This document shows, one piece after another, positions 54,489 to 64,000 of a stretch of 64,000 nt of DNA. The stretch spans positions 71,897,947 to 71,961,946 of the forward strand of contig OX336391.1 of the NCBI GenBank assembly GCA_946902985.2. The letters are read 5' to 3'. Origin of the DNA: Meconema thalassinum (Eukaryota; Arthropoda; Insecta; Orthoptera; Tettigoniidae). The position numbers and the translations under genes are program-made. The notes beneath the pieces are model-generated. The model was not told where the DNA came from. It searched no databases and saw only the letters and a list, made by a program, of their open reading frames with translations. Each line of letters opens with the position of its first letter. Position 1 is the stretch's first letter.

Positions 54489-57363
54489 TGGGTATGTTTT
54501 TTATAGGAATTAACCTTATCCCCGAGGGAAGATGAAGAGAAAAGGAAAGGGAAGTGGGTTTCGGAATGAAGAAAAAGTGTGGATAATTAGGACGAGAGTC
54601 CAACACCAAACAAAATGAATTTAAGCCAATATTAAATGACTGATGTCACCGCAAAGCCCGTGAAACACCTAAAGTGGGTATGGACCTGGCCGCAGCTAAC
54701 GGGAAATGCGGCTGGAGTTTGGGCTATTTTCAAGAAAGCGACGTTTGTACTTTCCTTTCATAGCTTAAAGTTGGGTAATATGGGGAAGGGTGGTAGTCTG
54801 GCAAGACAATGAATGACAGATTTATTGTATATCCTTTCAAAGGAGTTAGGTTTATTCGAAGGTTTTGAAAGGCGCAAATAATTTGAATTGGCCGTGATAA
54901 CTTTAATTTTGGGTACTGCTGGATCTCCGTTAGCCCTACCAAATACTCCCAAAAGGGAAGAGATGAAGCAATATGAATGCTTTTAGTAAGGATTTTATTT
55001 CTTCTTGATGAGTTGGAAGAATGTCAATTGTTGCACTTGAGATAAGTTGAGCTTGTAACCAGCGGAGTGCCGATTAAAAGTTCAAACCAGAGGAAAACTA
55101 TGAATTTGGAAAATAAACCATGAGTTATAGAGAAAATCTCGACGAGCAGGAAGCTTGCTGCGCTAGCTATGTTCGCCTCGATGGCTTATTAGAATTAGTT
55201 ATGAAAACTAAAAAGAGCTTCAAACAAGGTTTTTGAAGTTTCCAGTTAAATTCAACAATTAGCGAAACTTTAATTACTTTTTAAGTAATTTTCTTAAAAG
55301 GACCATAAGCCAAGGTAGAGCCATGGAAGACAAGGACCTGCCTGACCGTTATTCTCTAGGAATTTATAAAACGAAAAAAAAAAGAATTTAATTTATTTAA
55401 CAATACTTAGAGTTGACGTAACAAACCTATATCAAGCTGATTAAAAATCCAATTAATAACAATGAACAATTTTAACATACCAAAGTCTGAGACTTAATAC
55501 TAACAAATTGTAAATTTTTTTACGATGTTAAAGAGGATGCACGTTTGAAACTTGCTTCAAGCACAAATCTGAATAAGATTTTAAAAGTTGTGATAAAATT
55601 GCAAACTTTAACGTTTATAACGAAAATTATAAATAATTAAAGCTATGACAGAGAATCAGGTACTATATATGCAGTTTGAGAATTCCTATGTGGAAATCTT
55701 AAAGTATGAACAAATATTAAATTGAAATTATAACAAGAAAAGAAAGAATTAAGAAGTTTCTATAACTTCTTGTATTGAAGCAGGGATCACGAAAAAATGG
55801 GGCCAGTTACCCTTTCGTGAAACCTGGAATAGGAAAGTTGGAAAACTCACTTGTGAGTAGAAATAATTGAATTCCCTAAAAAAAGAGGAAAAACAAAAGG
55901 TGTGTACTAGACACAGATTATGCAGAAATTACTTATGGAAAACAATACAAGGATAAGAGGGCACTTCTATAGAGTGTCACCTCATTGAAAAGAACCTAAA
56001 TTTTACAATTATTATAATACGTTAGTGAGGAGTTTGAGAGGAGGAAATAGGAGGATTAGGAGAAAGTTTATGGCCGTATTTATTGCTTTCGACCGACCGC
56101 GACACGGATGGTTGTTGAACGAGCACTTTTATGCACTGTAGTCCGTTGAAAAGTTCACTATTGCAACACGGAAAGTTTATGAGACGAAAAGTGTTTGCAG
56201 TTGTGGAGATCACTAGTTGAATTTCAGTTGGAGAAAGTTTATTTCTTTAGAAATCCGTAGATTGTAGCTGAATGCAACGGAAAATCCAACGAAGGAAGAC
56301 AAATTATGTTGATTAGAGGTAATACAACATGAACTTCTCAATGAGGAAAATGTGTACCCATATTTAAAGAAATGCCAGGCTATTTCACTTGTAGACAGGT
56401 AACTTCACGTAGAAAGTTCTAAAGCATTGATATCGGTTGAATTGGGCAAAACAAGTCCCCCGGCGGAAATCTGAATTCAATAGACAGTGGGTACTTTAAA
56501 TTATCCCTCGGTGTGAGATAGTATCTCAGATAAACAGTACAAGAAGTACTTTTTCGTTTTGAAAAGTTAGCTGAAGTAGCCACAACTAGATCAGGAAGAT
56601 CTTTTGAAGGCAGATATTGCACCACATTTATCAATTTCACACTGTCTATAAAATCAAATGAAATGCTACAAGCAACTTAAAACATTTAAAACATGGTGAA
56701 AACCATTGAAGTAGTACTTATCTCATTTTGAAGAACGATGATGATCTGGATGACGGTTGACGTTAAAATTAAGACATGGCGTCTCGATTTAAAAGTGTAT
56801 CAAGTAGACAGGAGACAAGCCTGAAGTAGGCTCCAACTGTATGGTTTGACGACTGGCCCAGAAGTGAGAGCTGCTCGATGAAGCACGAAGGTACCAAGGA
56901 AGGAGGAGGGTGGGGGAAACAGACAAAAGAACATACATAAAAATTACCAAACTAACAGTGATACATTGCTTTCATATATATTAATTTTCTTGATGGAGTG
57001 ATCTTCAAGGAGAAGCTAGCAGGCGATGATGACGACGTCTGGAGGATTGGAATGTTGAAGAATCCTCTTGAGCATAGAGATGTTAGCTGGAGATAGCGAC
57101 GACATCTCGTGGCTGGATTGGGAAGGAAGTCCTCTTGAGCATAGAGATGTTGAGGAACTTCAACAGTTAGCTGCTAGATGCCGCTAGGTTGATCATGGAA
57201 GTTATATTTACAACAAACTTACAAAGAAAGTAAGCAAGGTGCTCAAATAAAAGAACAAGTAAGAAATCACTGTTGGTGTTTGAGAAAAGAAGGGAAGAAA
57301 GAAGTTAAGCAAAGAGCAGCGAAGGCTAACTCTGTCTTATCGTGTATTCCAAAGAATACACCA
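54489..57363. mobile_element. 2.9-kb ORF-less LTR-like insertion 2
   Basis: Begins TGGGTATGTTTTTTATAGG, ends AAGAATACACCA, and is flanked by GGAGT (54484-54488, 57364-57368). Excision restores the 164-bp step exactly. No reading frame and no internal LTR pair were seen. A possible polyadenylation signal (AAATAAAAG) lies about 115 bp from the right end. It is different in sequence from insertion 1. Confidence 0.72.
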
Positions 57364-58329
57364 GGAGTGAACACAACATCTCACCCAAGTTTTATCGCAA
57401 TGGGATGAATGGTATAAGAACGCATGTGGTCTTTGTTGAAACGAACCGCACGCCATTTTGTTGAAGCTACTCGCGCGCCATCTATTGTGAATTGGATTTA
57501 CTATGTCTATATCATTCCCGAAGTGTGCACAACAACTCACCAAAATTTGATCGCAATCTGATGAATTGTATAAGAACGCATAGCCAACACTCATTTGTTT
57601 AAACTCCTCGCGCGCTATATATTGTAAATTGGATTAACTATGCCCACAGCCATCCCGGAAGTGTGCTAAACAACCCACCAACATTTGGTCGCAATCGGAT
57701 GAATTGTAGGCTATATGAACGCATCGCCAACACTCATTTGTTTAAACTACTCAGGCGCTCTCTATTTTAAATTGGATTAACTATGCCTATAACCATCCCG
57801 GAAGTGTTTACAACAACTCACCAAAATTTGATCGCAATCGGATGAATGGTTTATGAACGCATAAAAGACGAACAAACGAACATTCATTTATCTTATACAT
57901 AAAAGTGAAAGTCTGTATGTATGTATGAGGGTGGGTTGGTTCCGTATACAAATCTACACCGCTCCACCAATCTCAACCAAATTTTGTATACACATATTTT
58001 AGGTACAGAAGGAACCGCTGGCTACATTCATTTTCGATAGTCTTTCTCATTCTTCTTTTGCACTCAAGCACAGGCTAATCAAATCATAAAATATATTCAT
58101 GAAGGAATGGCAAGGCAGATAGTTTCCATGGCAATATAGCTCAAGTCGAGACACGGCCGACTGGATGCCAGGGGCGCTCTGCACTACCGGTATAGAAAAT
58201 GAGGATCTTTACATGAAATCCCGTTAGTTACTCAACTGCTCACACAGCACTGTCAACCGAGTTTAGCATAACAAAGACTTCACACTATCTCTACTATATA
58301 TTTGACAAATACCACTCACTCACTCATCC

Positions 58330-61150
58330 ATTCACCACGAAATCTCAGAAACCACCGAATGGATTGGAATGAAATTTGGTATGCATCTTCCTCAAGGGCC
58401 GCAAATGCCCACAAAGAGAGGATTTTTGGATATTCAGGTTCTAAACGGGTGTTAAGGGGGTAGACCTGCATTTCATTGAATAGCAATATCTCCCGATTGG
58501 TATCATTGGGGGATGTGATACTCGGCATATAAACTCATCACTAAAAATAAGAAGACACGTGTCTGAGAGTTTTTCGATGTGGTGTATATTATGAGGTGAA
58601 AGGGGTGAAAAGTGGGGATTGAAAGATTCATAACGGAGCGTGTATCTCTTAAACGACATAGGCGAGGAGTTTGAAACTAAGCGGGAAAAATGCAGCATAA
58701 AAAATAAGTAAATATGCGTTTTTGGCCAGTTTTTCATAAATCCAATTTAAGGGGCCCTTGGGGAGGGAAGACATTCTGGGGGGGGGGGTGGAACAGGAAA
58801 GAAATTGTCCTTACTGATTGATTGACTGACTCACTCATCAAACTCAGGGGGGAAAAACTGCTTTAAAGTAAGCAAATAGCTTTTCGACAGTTTTTTTGAA
58901 CAACCAAATTGAAGGGGTTCATCGGGAGGGGTGAAATTCTGAAGAAAAAAAAAATGAAAGAAAATGTCCTGACTCATTCACTCACTCATCCTCGCCCAGC
59001 CAAATATATTGAAGTTGGAAACATGGCATTTCGGGGATATGTTCGTTGTATGTCAAAACCGTACACTAAGGGAGGATTTTTGGATATTCAGGTTCTAAAG
59101 GGGTCTTAAGGGGGTTAAACCTGCATTTCATTGAATAACAATATCTCACGAGTGGTGCCATTTGTGGATGTGATACTCGGCATATAAACTAATCATTAAA
59201 AATAAGCAGACATATATCTAAGGTTTATTCGATGTGGTGTATCATTATGAGGTGAAAGGGGTGAAAAGTGGGGGTTGAAGGATTCCTAACGGAGCGTGTA
59301 GGCCTATCTCTTAAACAACATAGACGCGAAATTTTGTAACTCAGCGGAAAGAAAATCAGCGTAAAAAGTAAATAAATCGGTGTTCGGCCGTTTTTTCATA
59401 AATTAATTTAAGGGACCAATGGGGTGGGGTGAAATTCTGGGGGAAAAAAGGAGAGAAAGTGTCCTAACTGACTGACTAACTCACTCACTCATCAAACTCA
59501 GGGGAAAATGACAGCTTAAAAAATAAGTTAATAGATGATCAAGCGTTTCTTCATCAATCCAATTTAAGGGGGGGGGCGTGGTGGCTCAGCGGTCTAGCTG
59601 TATGCCTCTCACCAAGGCGGTCCGGGTTCGATTCCCGGTCAATGCATGTGAGATTTTCGAAGTGAAATGCCATGTCCTGTGGTTCGGATTCCACGTAAAA
59701 AGGAGGTCCCGTGGCTCATGATCTCAAGATTAACGGTCACGTTAAACTACAAGCTTCCTTTTTTTTTCAATTTAAGGGGCCCATGGGGAGGGGTGAAATT
59801 CTTGTAAAAATAATTGAAAGAAAATGTCCTGTCTGACTCACTCACTCATCATGCCCAGCGAAAACTGTTAAAGTTGGAAACATGAAATTTTGGGAATATG
59901 TTCGCTGTAAGTCCAAAACGTCAACTAAGGAATGGTTTTTGTTTATTCGGGTTTTGAAAAGGTGTTAAGGATGTAATCGTGCATTTCATTGAATAACGAT
60001 ATCTCATGAGTTGTTTCTTTGGGGATGTGATATTCGGTATATAAGCTAATCATTAAAAATAATCAGACATATGTCTAAGGGTTTATCGATGTGTTGTATA
60101 TTATGAGGTGAAAGGGTTGAACATTGGGGGTTGAGGGATTCGTAACGGAGCGTGTATCTCATTAAACGACATAGGCGAAAAGTTTGAAATTCGGCGGGAA
60201 AATACAGCTTAAAATACAAGTAAATACTGTAGGTGTTCGACCGTTTATTCATAAATCCAATTTAAGGGGCCCTTGGAGAGGGGTGAAATTCTGAAAGAAA
60301 AAAAAAACAGGAAAGAAAGTGTCCTAACTGATTGACTCACTTACTCACTCATCAAACTCAGGGAGAAAACAGCTTTAAATAAGTAAATAGGTGTTCAAAC
60401 GTTTGATTCATAAATCCAATTTAAGGGGCTCATGGGGAGGGGTGAAATTATCAAAAATAAATGAAAGAAAATGTCCTGACTGACTCACTCACTCATCATC
60501 ACCCAGCCAAAATTATTGAAGTCAAAAACATGAAATTTTGGGGATATGTTCGTTGTATTTCGAAAACGTCCACTAAGGAACGAGTTTTGGATATTCAGGT
60601 TCCAAAGAGGTGTTAAGGGGGTATAAGTGCATTTCATTGAATAACAATATCTCACGAGTGGTTTCATTTCGGGGATGTGATAGTTGGCATATATACTAAT
60701 CATTAAAAATAAGCTGACACATGTCTAATGTTTTTTCGATGTAGTGTATATTATGAGGTGAAAGGGATGAAAAGTGGGGGTTGAAAGATTCCTAACGGAG
60801 CGTGTATCTCTTAAACGACATAGGCGAGGAGTTTGAAACTCGGAGGAAATCAATCAGCTTGAAAATAAATAAATAAATAAAATAAATAGGTGTTTGACCG
60901 TTTTTTCATAAATGCAATTTAAGGGGCCTATGGGGAGTGGTGAAATTCTGGAAGAAGAACGTCCACTAAGGAAGGATTTTTGGATGTTCACTCTCATCGA
61001 CCAACCAAGACTATTAAAGTTAGAAGAATGAAATTTTGGGGATATGTTTGTTGTGTGTCGAAAACATCTACTAAGGAGGGATTTTTGGATATTCAGGTTC
61101 TAAAGGGGTGTTAACGGGGTTAAACCTGCATTTCATTGAATAACAATATG
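58330..61150 (+). repeat. About 650-bp tandem repeat, 4 full units plus a short one
   Basis: The anchor GGATATTCAGG (or variant) is at 58428, 59082, 59941, 60589 and 61087. Steps are 654, 651 (after removing a SINE), 648 and 498 bp. Units share ACTCACTCATC, TTTCATTGAATAACAATATC, TAACGGAGCGTGTATCTC and TTTAAGGGGCCCATGGGG. A G11 run lies at 58778-58788. Confidence 0.9.
59572..59767 (+). mobile_element. tRNA-derived SINE with 12-bp target duplication
   Basis: Flanked by CAATTTAAGGGG (59560-59571, 59768-59779). The head has A-box GTGGCTCAGCGGTCTAGC and B-box CGGGTTCGATTCCCGG. The body includes CCATGTCCTGTGGTTCGG and it ends in a T-rich tail. It belongs to the same family as 62670-62850. It is younger than the 650-bp array it splits. 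Confidence 0.85.
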
Positions 61151-61654
61151 ACACGACTATGACGCGAGCGAAGTGAGGATAAAAATGAGATGTGTGTGTC
61201 TGTATATTATTCAATCACGCAAGTACGACTGGATTTACATGAATTTTACATGGAAGTAGCTGATTTACCTGGTTAACATATAGGTTACTTTTGATTTCAA
61301 TACTTTGCACTATTTAAAGATGGCGACCATTTTAGTGACGTCACTACACCCTTTGGTTTCAAACTTTCATATTTCCATTTCAAATAAAAAGAGAACGCTA
61401 AGAAATAGCAATCTTTTGACGGCATATACGAGGTTTAAAATTACATTTTCTATCCGAAAGGTATCTCCAACGGTTAGGGAGTAAAACCTAAATTTGTGCT
61501 ATAAAACACGGTCAACGCCGAGCGGTGTAGTTGGACAAAATGTTCCATCCTTAATCTCCCTCTGCGCAGCACCTCGCCTATCCCCTGTTTTAACTGTCAC
61601 CTTCACATTTTCATTTATTTATGACGCATAGCGAAGCACGGATACTTCAGCTAG

Positions 61655-61969
61655 TATATATATATAATAACGCGTCTGAGTGTTGGATGGACAGGCAGTT
61701 TAAAGCAGCCAGGAGGGATGCGATCCAGCTGGCAGTAATAAAGCCGCGCCGATCAGAGTGGGTTGGTGCTACAACCTATCTTGTGATGAAAGGGCAGGTA
61801 TTTTAAAGCAGCTTGGAGGGATGCAATCTAGCTGGCTGTGGGTGTAGCATGACCTCTTACCGAGATACAGTAGACGGAAACTTGGTGGTTCCGTCTTGTG
61901 CTACTGTTGCCATGGAAAAGACCAGCCTTTTCATTGTTTCATGAGTTCATTTTCTGAATTTATTAGCCT
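61655..61969. other. Spacer with a 104-bp-spaced partial duplication
   Basis: (TA)n at 61655-61666. TTTAAAGCAGC..GGAGGGATGC occurs near 61700 and again near 61804, diverged. No gene. Confidence 0.55.
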
Positions 61970-62155
61970 TTGCTCGAGTGAAAAAAGGCCGGAATCAGGA
62001 GAATGAGAAAGACTATCGAAAATTCATGTAGCCAGCGGTTTCTACTGGGCCCTGAACTATGTGTATGCAAAATTTGGTTGAGATTGGTGGAACGGTGTAG
62101 ATTTGTATACGGAACAAATCCATATACATACAGAATTTCACTTTTATTAATTAGA
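61970..62155 (-). mobile_element. Helitron-like 5' end fragment, inverted relative to element 3
   Basis: Reverse complement of 57891-58080 with moderate divergence (CTACACCG.TCCACCAATCTC, GAAAGACTATCGAAAAT). It ends at TCTAATTAATAAAAGTG with an A flank. It forms an approximately 170-bp inverted repeat with the left end of element 3. Confidence 0.75.
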
Positions 62156-62669
62156 TTTAACAATATTGTGAAATGTAGCCCCGTATCTTGGGTGATTAAG
62201 GAATGTGTTTGATAACGTGTGGTATTGTCATGGCTGCATTAGTGTGTATTGAAAATTAAAATATGGGAAGTAATTTAATTTTGGAAGCCATTTTTCAGTG
62301 TTGCCTAAACAATCTATTATTAAAAGCTTTTCAGTCGGTCAACACGCATGCGCTCAACTTAGTTTGGGCGGGGAATTACAATTAAGTGCTCAGTGCCTGA
62401 AATAAATTACATGAATTACCTGTACTCTTGATAAAACACTTCTCACATAAAATGGGGCCTGAATTGGATGTCATCTGATTTGCTAATTTAGGTTTATTGG
62501 ATATGTATATAACTCTTATGTACAGCACTATTCACCATTATTAAACTACAGGGCTTTTTAATTAAACTTCGTAATGAGTCGGATTATCAAATAATTATAT
62601 TATTTATTCCGTTAGTCTATAAAACTTCCAAAGAGTTGCGTTTATTTTCAGTACCTCCTATGTGTATGA
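62156..62669. other. AT-rich spacer, nothing recognised
   Basis: No motif-bearing frame, RNA gene or repeat was identified. Confidence 0.5.
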
Positions 62670-62850
62670 ATATGAAAGAAAAGGAACGAAGCATGCAGTC
62701 TTACATTTCTGCGATTTTGAGACACGGGAATTTATTTTCTGTGGAATTCAAACGACAATAATTTCACATGATTGACCGAGAATCGAACCTTGTGCACCTT
62801 GGTCAGAGGCGAGCCGCTTGACCACTGCACCACCACGTCATCCTCTATAA
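62670..62850 (-). mobile_element. tRNA-derived SINE
   Basis: Minus-strand head GACGTGGTGGTGCAGTGG and B-box AAGGTTCGATTCTCGG, followed by a body matching the SINE at 59572-59767 with more divergence. Confidence 0.75.
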
Positions 62851-64000
62851 GTGTGAAACCTTATTTAATCGTTAACTTCTATCGTTGTGAGCTACTGAAG
62901 TGATTGCGTTCTGCGACAGTTTTGTTATTAACCGATACTTTTAAAATTGATTACTTACTTGGTGAGCTTTTGTTGTTGGTTTGTTGGGTTGAACACGTAC
63001 ACAAACTGAGTTAACACTGCGGTCTTGTTGACTTAGCTGATATGCGGCTGTTCCTGTACTGATGTCTACTTCACCACACATCTCACTCCCAGTAATCTAC
63101 ATATCAGTAGGCTTCATTCAAAACATCCACCTAACTGACCGACGGAGAATTTAGTAGCGACTAACTTCTACATTGTTGAGACATAATCAGGCGAATGTTC
63201 CTGCATTGTTGTGAAATGACATACATCAAGGAAAGGCCACCCAGAATTGCCCAACCTAGAAGGAACTGGACGAAATTAAAACGGGTCAGAACATGGAGTA
63301 TGTGACATCTTCTCTAAAGGATTACCTTCAGGCTGCAATTGTAGCGCTGACAGGCGAGAATTCAAGCACATCATTCAGGACTGCCACAGGTTATCAGACC
63401 AATTTACACACACATAACCATGTACACGAGGATAAAAGACCGCTATGTCCAAGCCCCCCAAATGAAACAACAACAACAACAAAAAGGAAGTACCGTAATG
63501 ATTGGAAATGAGGAAAATACTATAACGCATAAAACAAGGGCCGATAACCTCACTGTTCCGTCCCTTAAAACAACAATCTTTCAACGTAAGATACATTACG
63601 TTGGATCAACAAGCTTTTAAAATAATAAGGAGTTATAACTATACCTATGCGTTTAGGACAAATTGGGCTAAATGTTTTATGTTTATATGCCTGGTGGTGA
63701 AACTGGGAAACCTTGAAAACAATGTTCATGACATTACCCACATTTTCCCGTTGCCTGCATGGCCCTAGATAGCGTTCTTGGTCTCCGCGGTCGAGTTAAT
63801 TTTCCTTTTTAGTATTGAAAGCATCTCTGTGTCATATTTTATTGTTTGTGCGTGTTTTCCTTGGAATGGTAATCTTTGTGATATTGGTACAATTCTGGTA
63901 GTTCCGACTACACTGCCTAAGGGCCGGTTTTACAATGTCCAGATAATGTGGCAGATAGCTATCTATCAGATATTTTATTCCCTCAGTCAACTGGCTGATA
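62851..64000. other. Right-edge sequence with small retroelement traces
   Basis: Around 63350-63420 one frame reads REFKHIIQDCHRLSDQ, reminiscent of a LINE C-terminal zinc-finger-like tail, followed by (AAC)n at about 63467-63482. At 63685-63735 a SINE fragment (GGTGGTGAAACTGGGAAACC) matches the 46055-46262 family. No complete gene was seen. Confidence 0.4.

Larger units (their letters stand above)
48780..57860. repeat. 164-bp tandem array, 13 units, split by two insertions
   Basis: The anchor ATCGCAATCG (or variant) is at 48821, 48985, 53368, 53531, 53695, 53858, 54022, 54186, 54350, 57394, 57550, 57687 and 57831. Steps are 163-164 bp once the insertions 49127-53342 and 54489-57363 and their duplications are removed. 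The last three units are shortened. Each unit carries GATGAATGGTATATGAACGC, TTGTTGAAACGATTCGC and CGCTACCTATTGTAAAATGG. Confidence 0.92.
48634..57890 (-). mobile_element. Non-autonomous Helitron-like element 2, carrying a 164-bp array and two nested insertions
   Basis: The minus-strand 3' end has a hairpin (GGCAT 48646-48650, ATGCC 48659-48663), eight bases and CTAG/T (48634-48637). The right end (ACGAACATTCATTTA) resembles Helitron 5' ends, but is interrupted by element 3 at 57891. Without the two nested insertions the element is about 2.2 kb. No reading frame of note. Confidence 0.6.
57891..61654 (+). mobile_element. Helitron-like element 3 with 650-bp internal repeats
   Basis: Starts A/TCTTATACATAAAAGTG (57891) and ends CTTCAGCTAG/T (61651-61654), fitting Helitron 5' TC and 3' CTAG ends with A^T flanks. 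The 3' hairpin is weak. It lies at the 5' tip of element 2, as if inserted there. The interior is mostly tandem repeats. No helicase. Confidence 0.6.

Noticed and set aside
57891..62155. Classical DNA transposon with long terminal inverted repeats
   Set aside because: The inverted match is limited to about 170 bp. The left copy continues into a Helitron-like element ending at 61654, and no target duplication flanks the pair. Two oppositely oriented Helitron 5' ends explain it better.

Overview
The window is nuclear DNA of a eukaryote, almost certainly an arthropod and most probably an insect with a large, transposon-rich genome. The support is the mix of mobile elements (Penelope-like, BEL/Pao, Ty1/copia, mariner, hAT, Helitron and tRNA-derived SINEs) and the presence of spliceosomal exons with GT..AG borders. 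Nothing bacterial, organellar or viral was seen. The SINE style suggests a polyneopteran insect (cricket, stick insect or cockroach type), but this is only an impression.

Layout. 1-8074: three head-to-tail units of one Penelope-like element (about 3.27 kb each, first one cut by the window edge). Each unit carries a reverse transcriptase/GIY-YIG reading frame, broken in all copies, and a hammerhead-ribozyme-like motif in the spacer. 8085-9730: a SINE, a C19 run and a 5'-truncated LINE. 11274-15824: a complete Ty1/copia element with near-identical 197-bp LTRs, an exact 5-bp target duplication and four in-frame stops. 16248-20345: a SINE, a Helitron helicase remnant with a 503-bp SINE nested in it, then a degenerate tandem array of about 0.5-kb units each carrying a tRNA-Lys-like head, again with a nested insertion. 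20540-22825: a second type of Penelope-like element as two pieces joined head to head. 22828-28625: a BEL/Pao element on the minus strand, with broken gag, protease, RT-RNase H and integrase regions between 148-bp LTRs.

28626-35996 is the least repetitive part. It holds a 32-bp minisatellite and, on the minus strand, four small well-bordered exons (31241-34804) of what looks like a host gene: an acidic, Lys/Glu-rich N-terminus of the kind found ahead of zinc-finger arrays. The rest of that gene is not in view. 35997-43224 contains two unrelated hAT elements only 65 bp apart, each with a perfect 8-bp target duplication.

43274-62155 is a nest of Helitron-like elements recognised by A^T flanks, 3' hairpins and CTAG ends. 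One carries a 164-bp, 13-unit array interrupted by two long ORF-less insertions (4.2 and 2.9 kb) with TG..CA ends and exact target duplications. Another carries about five 650-bp units. A LINE fragment, several SINEs, a 261-bp MITE and a mariner remnant lie between or inside them. The last 2 kb holds SINE pieces and nothing else that could be recognised.

How the parts fit: there is no operon or pathway here. The window is a layered record of transposition in which nesting gives the relative ages. The most notable biology is the ribozyme-bearing tandem Penelope array and the partial host gene.
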